64,000 bases of DNA from Paenibacillus sp. JNUCC-31 (lineage in GTDB: Bacteria; Bacillota; Bacilli; Paenibacillales; Paenibacillaceae): positions 6,510,001-6,574,000 of the forward strand of contig NZ_CP062165.1 in NCBI RefSeq assembly GCF_014844075.1, read 5' to 3'. This document shows, one piece after another, positions 44,345-52,709 of the stretch. Made by a program: the position numbers and the translations under genes. A model generated the notes under the pieces. It saw only the letters and a list, made by a program, of their open reading frames with translations, was not told the origin of the DNA and made no database searches. Each line of letters opens with the position of its first letter. Position 1 is the stretch's first letter.

Positions 44345-45436
44345 TTGAGAATCCATATTATGAACCTGCAAGATGGAGACCGGCTGACTGCGGATACATT
44401 CAGCGAAGCAGGATTACACGTTCTGGGTCAGGGTACTGTGATCAAAAGTGAAGATATCACCTTGCTGATGCAGCACCGCGTAGATTATGTGGATATTGAA
44501 CCACGCGAGGAAGAGATCACGGAAGCGGAATTCTTTGCTGCTGCAGCAAAATTTGCATCTGGAGCAAGTACAAGCACCAAGGAAGAACCGCCTGAAGAAG
44601 AGATGAAGTCCCAATTTATACAAACTGTACATAATTATCAATCTGCTTTTCTCGAAGCGCTGACGGTAGGCAAGTTCAATGCTACGATGGTGGATGATGC
44701 ACTTCAACCGATGGTGGAGGGATTGGATGAGCAAAAGGATGTTGTTCATCTTCTGATGATGCTGGAACGAGATGATGTCAACAACTACACGCATTCCATT
44801 CAGGTTGGATTGTTGTCATTTTACCTTGCCAACTGGCTTGGTTATTCTCAGAAAGAGAGTTACCAGATTAGTCGCGGCGGCTATCTTCACGATATCGGCA
44901 AATGCAGAGTATCCCACCGGATTCGTAACAAGACGGAACCGTTAACAGCTGATGAACAGCTCGAATTGCATCGCCACACCATCTATGGTCATGATATTAT
45001 CAAAAGTTCCATGACGGATGAAGCTACTGCACTGGTAGCCCTTCAGCATCATGAACTGGAAGATGGCACCGGATATCCGATGCAGCTTAAGAAAGAAGAG
45101 ATTCATCCATACACACAGATCGTATCTGTTGCTAACATCTACATCGGGATGAGATCCGGCAACCACGGAAGCAGCAATCCGAACCTGATCAACAATCTGC
45201 GGGATATCTATGCAATGGGATTCGGCAAATTAAACGAGAAGCCGGTTCAGGCGTTGATGCAGCATCTGCTTCCCAATTTTATTGGTAAACAAGTGCTCCT
45301 GAGCAACGGCGAGCGGGGCGTTATTGTCATGAACAATACTTCCGATATTTTCAAACCGTTAATCAAGGTGGAATCGGAACAATATCGTGACCTGTCCAAA
45401 GAACGCAGTATTGCCATTAATGAGTTGCTGATTTAA
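44345..45436 (+). CDS. HD-GYP domain cyclic-di-GMP phosphodiesterase
   Basis: 363 residues from TTG (44345), 7 bases after AGGGGGA. An ATG at 44321 precedes that Shine-Dalgarno and is not preferred. The HD-GYP core contains the metal ligands in HSIQVGLLSFYLANWLG, GGYLHDIGKCRV, RHTIYGHDI and QHHELEDGTGYPMQL, then IVSVANIYIGM. The family hydrolyses c-di-GMP to pGpG or GMP. A helical N-terminal region (1-110) and a C-terminal small beta domain flank it. No sensor or membrane segment is visible. It may work with the GGDEF-type gene at the window start only in a general sense. Confidence 0.88.
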   Translation: MRIHIMNLQDGDRLTADTFSEAGLHVLGQGTVIKSEDITLLMQHRVDYVDIEPREEEITEAEFFAAAAKFASGASTSTKEEPPEEEMKSQFIQTVHNYQSAFLEALTVGKFNATMVDDALQPMVEGLDEQKDVVHLLMMLERDDVNNYTHSIQVGLLSFYLANWLGYSQKESYQISRGGYLHDIGKCRVSHRIRNKTEPLTADEQLELHRHTIYGHDIIKSSMTDEATALVALQHHELEDGTGYPMQLKKEEIHPYTQIVSVANIYIGMRSGNHGSSNPNLINNLRDIYAMGFGKLNEKPVQALMQHLLPNFIGKQVLLSNGERGVIVMNNTSDIFKPLIKVESEQYRDLSKERSIAINELLI

Positions 45437-45467
45437 GCTAAAATAGCCAATGAATATTTAAACGGTA

Positions 45468-45504
45468 AACGGGTCTCCTGTACGATAACAGGGGGCCCGT
45501 TTTC
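45468..45504 (+). terminator. Terminator after the HD-GYP gene
   Basis: The hairpin AACGGGTCTCCTGT / ACAGGGGGCCCGTT has two mismatches and is followed by TTTCT. Confidence 0.75.
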
Positions 45505-45613
45505 TATACATATTGTCATGCCTTGCGTTGTTCTCCAGAGAGACCAGGAGTATACTTTGCAAAGTGCCGGGGATATCGCCGAGTGCATAGCGGATGAAAA
45601 GGAGAGATTGTTC

Positions 45614-46069
45614 TTGATTGAAGTGGTAACCGAGATAACCATATATGCCCCAATCGAGCGTTGTTTTGACTACGCACGGGATATTGATATTCATACAAGG
45701 ACAGTGTGGAAACATACTCGTGAGCGGGCCATAGCAGGTGTTACAACAGGCCAAATTGGCCAAGGGGATACGGTGACTTTTGAGGCAAGCCATTTTGGAA
45801 TAAGACAGAAGCTGACTTCCCGGATTGCCGAGTACAATCGACCTTATCTCTTTGTGGATCAGATGGAGAAAGGTGCTTTTAAGAGCATGCGACATGAGCA
45901 CAGCTTCAGTAAAATGGATGAGCAGATGACTTGCATGAGAGACACGCTGAGATTTGAGGCGCCTTTTGGCGTTCTGGGTTGGGCCGCAGAGCGAATTGTA
46001 CTCAAGAGGTATATGCAGGCTTTCCTGGAGAGCCGTAACCTAAAGCTTAAGGCTCTGCTTGAACAATAA
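45614..46069 (+). CDS. SRPBCC-superfamily (polyketide cyclase/START-like) protein
   Basis: 151 residues from TTG (45614), 9 bases after AAGGAG (45599-45604). The longer frame from 45518 crosses the terminator and is rejected. The start IEVVTEITIYAPIERCFDYAR is the classic SRPBCC first strand and helix, and the end DTLRFEAPFGVLGWAAERIVLKRYMQAFLE is the long C-terminal helix. Such proteins bind hydrophobic ligands. The ligand here is unknown. Confidence 0.8.
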   Translation: MIEVVTEITIYAPIERCFDYARDIDIHTRTVWKHTRERAIAGVTTGQIGQGDTVTFEASHFGIRQKLTSRIAEYNRPYLFVDQMEKGAFKSMRHEHSFSKMDEQMTCMRDTLRFEAPFGVLGWAAERIVLKRYMQAFLESRNLKLKALLEQ

Positions 46070-46105
46070 GAAACGGAGATGGTGTAAGAGAGGAGGGATA
46101 ATTAG

Positions 46106-46264
46106 ATAGAAAATGAATACTTTGTAGGTTGGGGCACACTCGCCCTCATTAATGCCGGACTTGCTCAGGGAAAAAACAGAAGTGGTCTTAACTGGTTTCT
46201 GATTTCCCTGTTATTTGGTCCGTTGGCAACTTTGTTTATCGTGGTGTGGAATAAACTCGATTAA
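46106..46264 (+). CDS. 52-residue membrane protein with an apparent ATA start
   Basis: AGGAGGG (46091-46097) lies 8 bases before an in-frame ATA at 46106. The frame has a stop just upstream (TAG 46103) and no NTG before the conserved-looking start ENEYFVGWGTLALINAGLAQ. This is followed by GKNRSGLNW and the hydrophobic FLISLLFGPLATLFIVVWNKLD. Two hydrophobic segments are separated by a basic turn. Similar short proteins occur in Bacillota, with no known function. The 3' end overlaps the convergent MFS gene by 29 bases. It could also be a start-lost gene. Confidence 0.55.
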   Translation: MENEYFVGWGTLALINAGLAQGKNRSGLNWFLISLLFGPLATLFIVVWNKLD

Positions 46265-47456
46265 GGGTAAAGGCCCAGAATAGAAGTGCCGCCGCACTAA
46301 CGCCTGCACCCAACCAGCAAACACCTGTCCAACCTGCCAACGCATACACCTGAGTGGAAGCAATGGAGCCTGTCGCACTGCCTATTGAATAAAAGATCAT
46401 ATAGGCGGCCGTTAAGCGACTCTGCGCTTCAGGGCGAACTTCATAGATCAGGCTCTGGTTCGTGACATGGACGGCCTGTACGGCAAGGTCCAGCATAATC
46501 ACCCCTGCGACAAGCAGCCATAAGGAGTGGTGAACATAGCCCATGGGTAGCCAGGATATAAGCAATATGATCAGGGCGGCGCCCGTCGTCTTTTGTCCAA
46601 ACCCCCGATCAGCCAGTCTTCCAGCACGTGCAGCAGCCAATGCGCCAGCAGCTCCCGCGAGACCAAAGGCTCCGATAGCCGTATGTGAGAGGGAAAGCGG
46701 CGGAGCGCTTAGTGGTAAAACCATGGACGTCCACAAGGTGCTGAAGGCAGTGAAAATCAACATGGCGAGAACACCGCGTACTCGCAGAATCGGCAGCTCA
46801 CGGTACAGTTGGAGGACAGAAACGATCAATTGGGTGTAGCTCAGTTTCTCTCGATCAGGTTCACGTTTTGGTAGGACAAAAAATAAGGTGATAATCCCGA
46901 ATAATGTCAGAGTAGCAGAGAAGAGATAAACCGATCTCCAACCGATCCAATCGTTTAAGGTGCCTGCTATGGTTCGTGCCAGCAATATACCTATGACGAT
47001 TCCGCTTGTGACCAGACCGACGATGCGCCCTCGTTCTGAAGGTGCAGCCAGGGAGGCGGCAAAGGCAACGAGTGTTTGTGTAATCACGGCGAGCAATCCG
47101 ATCGCGGCCATTCCCATGAATAACATCCGGCTGGATGATGAGATGCCAACGGTTATCAGGGCGATTACGGATAAAAGCATCTGGATGATGATCAGCTTGC
47201 GTCGATTCACCAGATCACCGAGGGGCACGAGTAATAACAACCCGAGAGCGTAACAGACTTGGGTTACGGTGATCACAATCCCAATGGATGAATGAGTGAT
47301 ACTGAACTCCTCAGCCACGGAGTCGAGCAAAGGCTGGGCGTAATAAATATTGGCTACCGCCAGTCCGCTGCACAGCGCAAATAACAGCGCGACAAGACGT
47401 GACATGCCCGCATGTCCTTCGCTGTGAGCATGTGCTAGATAAGATGGATTTTGCAT
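46236..47456 (-). CDS. MFS (DHA1-type) drug efflux transporter
   Basis: 406 residues from the ATG (47456-47454), preceded by AAAGGTGATT. About 12 membrane helices, with the start SRLVALLFALCSGLAVANIYY, motif A-like GDLVNRRKLIIIQ and ERGRIVGLVTSGIVIGILL in TM5, the antiporter motif C region. This is a proton-driven exporter of small organic molecules. It is divergent from a TetR gene that shares its operator sites (47526-47537 and 47670-47681). Confidence 0.9.
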   Translation of the reverse strand: MQNPSYLAHAHSEGHAGMSRLVALLFALCSGLAVANIYYAQPLLDSVAEEFSITHSSIGIVITVTQVCYALGLLLLVPLGDLVNRRKLIIIQMLLSVIALITVGISSSSRMLFMGMAAIGLLAVITQTLVAFAASLAAPSERGRIVGLVTSGIVIGILLARTIAGTLNDWIGWRSVYLFSATLTLFGIITLFFVLPKREPDREKLSYTQLIVSVLQLYRELPILRVRGVLAMLIFTAFSTLWTSMVLPLSAPPLSLSHTAIGAFGLAGAAGALAAARAGRLADRGFGQKTTGAALIILLISWLPMGYVHHSLWLLVAGVIMLDLAVQAVHVTNQSLIYEVRPEAQSRLTAAYMIFYSIGSATGSIASTQVYALAGWTGVCWLGAGVSAAALLFWAFTLNRVYSTPR

Positions 47457-47525
47457 GATTGAATCACCTTTCTGTATTCGAGTAGGTAAGTAATAAAAAC
47501 AGAATGAATATGTTTGATCGTAATA

Positions 47526-47537
47526 TACTGATCGGTA
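47526..47537. promoter_or_regulatory. TetR operator, site 1, upstream of MFS
   Basis: TACTGATCGGTA (near-palindromic, TAC-N-GATC-N-GTA) is repeated as TACTGATCGATA 144 bases away. Both are followed by CAT. The site lies about 70 bases before the MFS start codon. Confidence 0.65.
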
Positions 47538-47632
47538 CATTATGATGTGGAATAAACATACTTCAAGCTTCGAAATAATGTCAAGTAGTAAACGGATACG
47601 TTGTTTTTATGTTTCTAAAAAGTGAAATAAGT

Positions 47633-47662
47633 TTGACATGGATATGAAAAAAAGTTTAAAAT
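47633..47662 (+). promoter_or_regulatory. TetR gene promoter
   Basis: TTGACA at 47633-47638 and TAAAAT at 47657-47662, with an 18-base spacer. Site 2 of the operator starts 8 bases later and covers the likely transcription start. Confidence 0.6.
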
Positions 47663-47669
47663 AGTTATA

Positions 47670-47681
47670 TACTGATCGATA
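47670..47681. promoter_or_regulatory. TetR operator, site 2, upstream of tetR
   Basis: TACTGATCGATA, followed by CAT, 18 bases before the GTG start. It overlaps the promoter downstream element, so autorepression is expected. Confidence 0.65.
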
Positions 47682-47699
47682 CATAAAGAGGGTGAGCAC

Positions 47700-48284
47700 G
47701 TGGTTAGACAACGGGAATTTGATACGGATAAGGTACTGGATGCAGCGATGCAGATTTTTTGGGATAAAGGATTTGAGGCGACATCTTTAAGTGACTTGAC
47801 GACAGCCATGGGCATTCAGCGGCCGAGTCTGTATGCAGCCTTTGGGGATAAAAAGGAATTGTTTGAAACAGCGCTCCGTAGATATACGACTCTACATGCA
47901 GCTCAGATCAGATCCAGGCTTCAACATACATCTTCTGTAAGAGAAGCCTTCCGTGCATTGTTTGAACATATAGGAGCAGAAGGGGATGTGACACAGCCCC
48001 GTCATGGCTGTTTTTGCATTAATACGATGGTTGAACTGGCTCCACATGATCCTAAATTTGCGGTTCTTACCCGAGAGCATCAGATGTATCTGGCGGCTAT
48101 TTTCCAGGAGACGATTGAACGGGGTCAAGAATCCGGTGAATTACACGTTGATCTTCATGCGAATGCACTCGCAAATTCTCTCGTTGTATCCATGGTTGGA
48201 CTGACCGTAATGATGAAATCGGAGCCGGATCGTTCGTTTGTGCATCATAGTATCGAAGTTGCGCTATCATTGCTTGGGCATTAA
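47700..48284 (+). CDS. TetR/AcrR-family repressor
   Basis: 194 residues from GTG. The N-terminal HTH reads VLDAAMQIFWDKGFEATSLSDLTTAMGIQRPSLYAAFGDKKEL over residues 10-52. The C-terminal ligand domain resembles TetR_C_6-type proteins. GAGGGTGAG precedes the GTG. It is divergent from the MFS exporter, the usual arrangement for ligand-induced efflux. Confidence 0.9.
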   Translation: MVRQREFDTDKVLDAAMQIFWDKGFEATSLSDLTTAMGIQRPSLYAAFGDKKELFETALRRYTTLHAAQIRSRLQHTSSVREAFRALFEHIGAEGDVTQPRHGCFCINTMVELAPHDPKFAVLTREHQMYLAAIFQETIERGQESGELHVDLHANALANSLVVSMVGLTVMMKSEPDRSFVHHSIEVALSLLGH

Positions 48285-48316
48285 AAGGGTAGTAAAATCA
48301 GAAAATACAGGACAAA

Positions 48317-48337
48317 AAAAGCCCTATAAGGGCTTTT
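48317..48337. terminator. Bidirectional terminator between tetR and the lipoprotein gene
   Basis: The stem AAAAGCCC / GGGCTTTT with a short loop has T-rich flanks on both strands, between convergent genes. Confidence 0.85.
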
Positions 48338-48390
48338 AAAATTATTATAAAATACTTTACCAATGTGTGGGTGATCCACAAATACTTTCT

Positions 48391-48891
48391 TTAACTTTCT
48401 CTTGTCGGAGTATGAGTAGCGACTCTCCATTGACCTTCCTTATAGGTTAAAGTTATTTTTGCAGAGAGCGAACCTTCATTGGAACGATACTTACTGACCT
48501 CTATGGTAATGTTATTATCTGACTGTTGCTCCTGCTTTTCAATTTTCAGTAAAATCCCTTTAAGCTTACTTTCAGACTGTTCAGACAGTCCTTCTTCAAC
48601 CAATTCTTCATAGGTTAGGTTATATATTTTTACATTATATTTGCTTTGAAGGTAATCCTCGATGCTTTTTTTATCAGAATCCTTTATTGGAAGTCCTTTA
48701 TCGAAATCCAATGAGATATACTCCATGTTTTCATTAAGAGCCTTATCTGTTGAAATTAATTCATCCAACGCCACACGATAAGGTTCACCTAGTTCATTCT
48801 GCTGACTTGAGCCAGTAACACCACTTCCGCAACCTGACAGTAAAAAAACAGCTAGAACACTGAGAATAAAATATATTGACTTTACTTTTAT
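48391..48891 (-). CDS. Small lipoprotein with an apparent ATA start
   Basis: 166 residues. From ATA (48891-48889) the sequence reads (M)KVKSIYFILSVLAVFLLSGC, a textbook lipoprotein signal with lipobox LSGC at residues 18-21. AAGGAGGGG lies 6-8 bases upstream. In frame there is no NTG between the upstream stop and the lipobox; the first credible GTG is at 48774, beyond the signal. The mature domain (DFDKGLPIKDSDKKSIEDY, ITLTYKEGQWRVATH) looks like a small YtkA/DUF-type fold I cannot name. Either ATA is used or the start has been lost. Confidence 0.65.
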   Translation of the reverse strand: MKVKSIYFILSVLAVFLLSGCGSGVTGSSQQNELGEPYRVALDELISTDKALNENMEYISLDFDKGLPIKDSDKKSIEDYLQSKYNVKIYNLTYEELVEEGLSEQSESKLKGILLKIEKQEQQSDNNITIEVSKYRSNEGSLSAKITLTYKEGQWRVATHTPTRES

Positions 48892-48964
48892 GACAATCCC
48901 CTCCTTGGTACTTGTTACCTAATCAACATAATAAAAACCATAAATGTTGCATTTTAATTTAAGA

Positions 48965-48990
48965 AGCAGCCCACTCGGGCTGCTTTTTTT
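48965..48990. terminator. Hairpin after the 49003 remnant
   Basis: The stem AGCAGCCC / GGGCTGCT with a four-base loop. The T run is on the plus-strand side; on the minus strand the stem is followed by TTCTTAAATT. Confidence 0.6.
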
Positions 48991-49002
48991 ATACCGTTCA
49001 AG

Positions 49003-49326
49003 TTAAATATTACTTTCTTGGCCTTCTGGAAGATATAATTTCGGAATGTTATTTACTTTGTTATATTTTTCGATCAAATTAATTTCATTCTGAATATTGT
49101 TAAGATCCAGACTGTGAGTATCTGTACTATTTTTGGCTACGCCTTGTGACTGTGACTGGATACCAGAATCAAACTTTCCTTGAGCTTGTTCTACCAAATA
49201 ATAGCCGAAATCGTTCTTATCCGGTCTCGATCCTTTATTGCCAGTAAAAAATACAATGGCTTCTTCTCCAATTTTAAATGTAGGAGAGGCTTCTTCATTG
49301 AGGGCGATTTTCTCATGGAAAACCAC
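49003..49326 (-). pseudogene. C-terminal remnant of an exported-type protein
   Basis: The open frame covers 107 codons from a GTG without a good Shine-Dalgarno, 8 bases after the stop of the preceding remnant. The segment VFHEKIALNEEASPTFKIGEEAIVFF, then FGYYLVEQAQGKFDSG, resembles the late part of a family of exported proteins in which a gene would start far upstream. The missing N-terminus (signal and first domain) is replaced by the unrelated remnant. It is therefore best read as a truncated gene. Confidence 0.5.
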
Positions 49327-49334
49327 CCTTAAAT

Positions 49335-49703
49335 TTAATCCTCTCCTTCTACGTCTTCATACAGCTCAGTCAAATATTGCTGTGCGGTTAGGAGGGTAAA
49401 CTCTATATTTCGTTCGGTAGGGAACCCGGATCGGTCCAGAGCCTGTTTAAATGCTTCTGCATTGAAAATATTTGGCTCATCAATGTACTTCTGTTTGACC
49501 TCCATCAACGCCCATTTTTTCGGAAAAACAATAATGCCGTTGATCGCTTGAACAGCAATATGATCATCAGGATCAGATAACGCGAATTTCTGGATATTGC
49601 TCCTTATGCGTTTGGACGTACTGATATATCTCTGCGGCTGTCTCTACCGGATCAGGTGAAAATACTTTCCCCCACTCTCTATAAATCTATAGGCCTTGAA
49701 CAT
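49335..49703 (-). pseudogene. Frameshifted conserved hypothetical gene
   Basis: A start with Shine-Dalgarno (GGGGGAG, ATG at 49703) gives MFKAYRFIE, and then the frame fails. A two-base insertion (AG repeat near 49675-49680) and a one-base insertion near 49576 restore each other. The corrected sequence reads WGKVFSPDPVETAAEIYQYV, EIRVTDPDDHIAVQAING, IIVFPKKWALMEVKQKY and ends YLTELYEDVEGED. The coherent protein across three frames is good evidence of a recently inactivated gene of unknown function. Confidence 0.7.
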
Positions 49704-49715
49704 GCATTCTCCCCC

Positions 49716-50015
49716 TTATAAGCACCCATGCCAGAAAATAGAATCGTTTGTTTTGAAATATATAGAATCTGTTTCTATTGAGCTGTGTTCGGCCCTAACC
49801 TCAAATATCTTACTAATGCCCTTAATCATCTCGTATACCTGATCGATTCGCCTAACATTAGCCGGTTCATTTCCTTCAAGCTCCCGGGCCTTACACCATA
49901 GGAACCGATTAAAGAGCATCAGATCATTGCAATGGCTCTCGATACCCTGCTTTTCCATCACAGACCAATAGTTTTCAACATCTGCTCCATCCTCCCACCA
50001 ATAGGCTTCCAGGCA
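49716..50015 (-). pseudogene. Remnant of a hypothetical gene lacking a start
   Basis: An open stretch of about 99 codons reads CLEAYWWEDGADVENYWSVM, ARELEGNEPANVRRIDQVYEM and ends IFWHGCL. A stop lies just upstream at 50016-50018 and there is no start codon with a Shine-Dalgarno near its 5' end; the GTG at 49961 would discard conserved-looking residues. It could be an immunity-type or other accessory gene that has lost its beginning. Confidence 0.45.
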
Positions 50016-50159
50016 TTAGGCAGATGGGGACTGAGTTGATACAATGCGGATAGGGTATAGATTACATTAGGGATGTGTACCATTTGTTCACATAGGCAGG
50101 ATAATTTTGAGACGTTAGCGTCAAGGCGATGTTGAGCAATATTAGGAGGAGATTCAACC

Positions 50160-51134
50160 ATGCAGACGAAATTGCGTTGTGCCATATTGGATGATTACCA
50201 GAATGTTGCCTTGTCTTCAGCGGATTGGTCTCCCATCCTGGATCGGGTAGAGATTCAGACGTTCAATCATTACATGGGATCAGAGGATAAAGTTATACAG
50301 GAACTGCAAAATTTTGAAATCGTTGTTTTGATGCGTGAACGTACACCTTTTCCTGAAAGGGTAATCGCTCAATTGCCCAAGCTTAAGCTTCTGATTACAA
50401 GTGGCATGCGTAATGCATCTATTGACCTCAAAGCTGCGGAAGAAAGCGGAGTGACGGTCTGTGGTACGGAAGGCAGTTCGAATCCGCCGACAGAACTGAC
50501 GTGGGCGCTGATTCTTGGCCTCTCAAGGAATCTGGTAACTGAAAATAACGCATTGCGTTCGAACCGGAATTGGCAAAGTACCGTTGGCATGGATTTGTAC
50601 GGAAAGACATTGGGGCTGCTCGGTTTAGGCAAGGTTGGCAGCCGAATGGCCGTTATAGCGCAAGCCTTTGGCATGAAAGTGATCGCCTGGAGTGAGAATT
50701 TGACACGGAAGAGGGCTGAGGAGCATGGTGTTATGTGGTCGGAAACCAAGGAACAACTACTCGAACAAAGCGACATTGTATCCATTCATCTCGTTCTCAG
50801 TGACCGCACTCGTAATCTGATTGGACGAGCCGAGTTCCAACGGATGAAAAATACCGCTTTGTTGGTCAACACGTCCCGAGCAGGCATTGTGGATCAAGAG
50901 GCGATGGTCGAAGCTTTACAGAATGAGTGGATTGCCGGGGCTGGGCTGGACGTATATGAACAGGAGCCTCTTCCTGTAAATCATGTGTTGCGTACATTGC
51001 CCAATCTGCTGGCAACGCCGCATCTGGGTTATGTGACACAAGGCAACTATGCCATCTATTTCAATCATACGGTAGAGAATATTGAGGCGTTCTTGAAAGG
51101 GACAACGATCAGGCCATTGCTTCCGGAGAAGTGA
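50160..51134 (+). CDS. D-isomer-specific 2-hydroxyacid dehydrogenase
   Basis: 324 residues. The NAD domain has GLLGLGKVGSRMAVIAQAFG. Catalytic residues are Arg in VNTSRAGIVDQ, Glu in DVYEQEPLP and His in ATPHLGYVT. The N-terminal catalytic domain reads CAILDDYQNVALSSADWSP. It reduces or oxidises a D-2-hydroxyacid or phosphoglycerate-like substrate using NAD(P)H; the substrate is unknown. AGGAGG lies 9 bases before the ATG. It ends in a strong terminator. Confidence 0.9.
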   Translation: MQTKLRCAILDDYQNVALSSADWSPILDRVEIQTFNHYMGSEDKVIQELQNFEIVVLMRERTPFPERVIAQLPKLKLLITSGMRNASIDLKAAEESGVTVCGTEGSSNPPTELTWALILGLSRNLVTENNALRSNRNWQSTVGMDLYGKTLGLLGLGKVGSRMAVIAQAFGMKVIAWSENLTRKRAEEHGVMWSETKEQLLEQSDIVSIHLVLSDRTRNLIGRAEFQRMKNTALLVNTSRAGIVDQEAMVEALQNEWIAGAGLDVYEQEPLPVNHVLRTLPNLLATPHLGYVTQGNYAIYFNHTVENIEAFLKGTTIRPLLPEK

Positions 51135-51182
51135 AGCTTCTCTGTGATAAGTTAGCAAAAGTAAAAGTATGTACGTAAGATA

Positions 51183-51233
51183 AAAAAAGGTGCTTCCCCA
51201 ATCGGAATTCATTCCTGGAGAAGCACCTTTTTT
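51183..51233. terminator. Bidirectional terminator between the dehydrogenase and lacI-type genes
   Basis: The arms AAAAAAGGTGCTTC and GAAGCACCTTTTTT pair perfectly with a loop of about 22 bases, with A and T runs at either side. Confidence 0.9.
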
Positions 51234-51309
51234 GTGGTTATCGTATCGAATAATTATCGTTAAGTCGGTGCACCACACCCAAGAGCCCTGTTTTTTAAGC
51301 GTGTGGTCC

Positions 51310-52332
51310 TCATGTAGAGGTACGGATCATGGCTACACTGGATTCGCGGACAATGAGCCGAGGCTCAAATTGAATATGTTCGTAATCAGCAGTACTCATC
51401 TCTCGAATGCGTTTTAATAGGAGTTCCGTAGCAAGTCGGGCCACTTCTTCCCCCATAATGGAGACTGAACTGATCTGAGGTGACGATACGGTAGTCCACT
51501 GGTTATTATCTACACCCACAACAGCAACATCTTCGGGCACGCGTATGCCGAGCTCCTTAAAGCGATTCACCAGGCCAATCGCCACCATATCATTAATGGC
51601 GTATACCGCATCCGGCATATGAGCCAGCCCATAGAAATAATCCGCAGCATTCGCTCCTGTTTGGAGAGAAAAGTCTTCACCAAAATAAACCAGTGAGATA
51701 TCCACATGGCTTAATGCCTGCTCGTAAGCCCGATAACGTTCTTCGATGATATCTTTAGGTGCACCGGCGTAAGCAATCCGGTTCCGTCCGATTTTAATCA
51801 GATGCTCCATCACCAGTTTCCCTTCCGGCTGTGATAGAGAGACAACATCTGCCTTCATGCCGGGTTCCAGCTTCTTTCCGTAGTTAATCATGGAGATGGG
51901 GAGTGGAGCTTTTTCAATCAGGCTTGGTAATGTCTTGGGATAAGCCAAGGGCATGAAAATGAGTCCATCCACATGCAATTTTTTGATATTACGGATGGTT
52001 TCCAATTCTGTTCTTGCATTACCCGCCGTATTGATCTGAACCACATGATATCCATGCTGCTTCGCCGTTTGCTCAACAGACCAGGAGATCTCGGGAATGA
52101 TGGCATTGCGTATATCGGGTACAACCAGCGCAATCTGATGCGTTTGACGTATCTTCAGGCTCTGCGCAGAGGTATTGGGGACGAATCCAAGTTCATCAAT
52201 GGCTTGCATGACTTTTTCCCGGGTTTTGCTGCTGATGCCTTCGGAGTTGTTGATGGCTCGGGAGACGGTAGCGATGCCTACACCTGCACGTTCAGCCACA
52301 TCCTTAATGGTAATCTTCTGATCTTTACTCAC
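51310..52332 (-). CDS. LacI-family repressor
   Basis: 340 residues from GTG, with GAGGT 9 bases upstream. The HTH reads TIKDVAERAGVGIATVSRAINNSEGISSKTREK over residues 7-40. The periplasmic-binding-like sensor domain covers 60-330. It is divergent from a butanediol-dehydrogenase gene, and two GGAAACGxTTCC palindromes between them (52354-52367, 52660-52673) are its likely operators. The effector is not known. Confidence 0.9.
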   Translation of the reverse strand: MSKDQKITIKDVAERAGVGIATVSRAINNSEGISSKTREKVMQAIDELGFVPNTSAQSLKIRQTHQIALVVPDIRNAIIPEISWSVEQTAKQHGYHVVQINTAGNARTELETIRNIKKLHVDGLIFMPLAYPKTLPSLIEKAPLPISMINYGKKLEPGMKADVVSLSQPEGKLVMEHLIKIGRNRIAYAGAPKDIIEERYRAYEQALSHVDISLVYFGEDFSLQTGANAADYFYGLAHMPDAVYAINDMVAIGLVNRFKELGIRVPEDVAVVGVDNNQWTTVSSPQISSVSIMGEEVARLATELLLKRIREMSTADYEHIQFEPRLIVRESSVAMIRTST

Positions 52333-52353
52333 GTTTAGTTAACCTCACTTCAT

Positions 52354-52367
52354 CGGAAACGATTCCG
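52354..52367. promoter_or_regulatory. LacI-type operator, site 1
   Basis: CGGAAACGATTCCG, a near-perfect palindrome 22 bases upstream of the lacI-type start. It matches site 2 except for one base. Confidence 0.8.
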
Positions 52368-52659
52368 AATATTGAAAATAGGTACAAATGGAATGACGAT
52401 CCAATGCCTTAATTATAACATTGAAGCCACCAAGTATCCCATGAACACGATTGAACGGTTACAGTGATTTGTTGCCCTCTAAGGAAATCGAATGATTAAC
52501 ATAGAGATAATTAGGGCAGAACCGGCTAAGGAGCCGAAATTATCATCGGATTGTAAGGCTGGCAGTATAGCAGGTTTATCGGTGTAAAATTCATAAGATG
52601 GACATATGTGTGACAAATTATGTTTGACAGCCTATTTAAAATGTGACATATTTAATTTA

Positions 52660-52673
52660 CGGAAACGTTTCCG
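52660..52673. promoter_or_regulatory. LacI-type operator, site 2
   Basis: CGGAAACGTTTCCG, a perfect 14-bp palindrome 36 bases before the dehydrogenase start and downstream of a TTGACA (52623-52628). A LacI protein bound here would block transcription. CcpA could also bind, as the core resembles a cre site. Confidence 0.8.
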
Positions 52674-52709
52674 ATTATATCATAACTTATGATCTGGGAG
52701 ATGAAACAA

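Noticed and set aside
50016..50160. Continuation of the start-less remnant towards 50160
   Set aside because: The frame is closed by TAA at 50018-50016, and the alternative frame reads unlike a protein.
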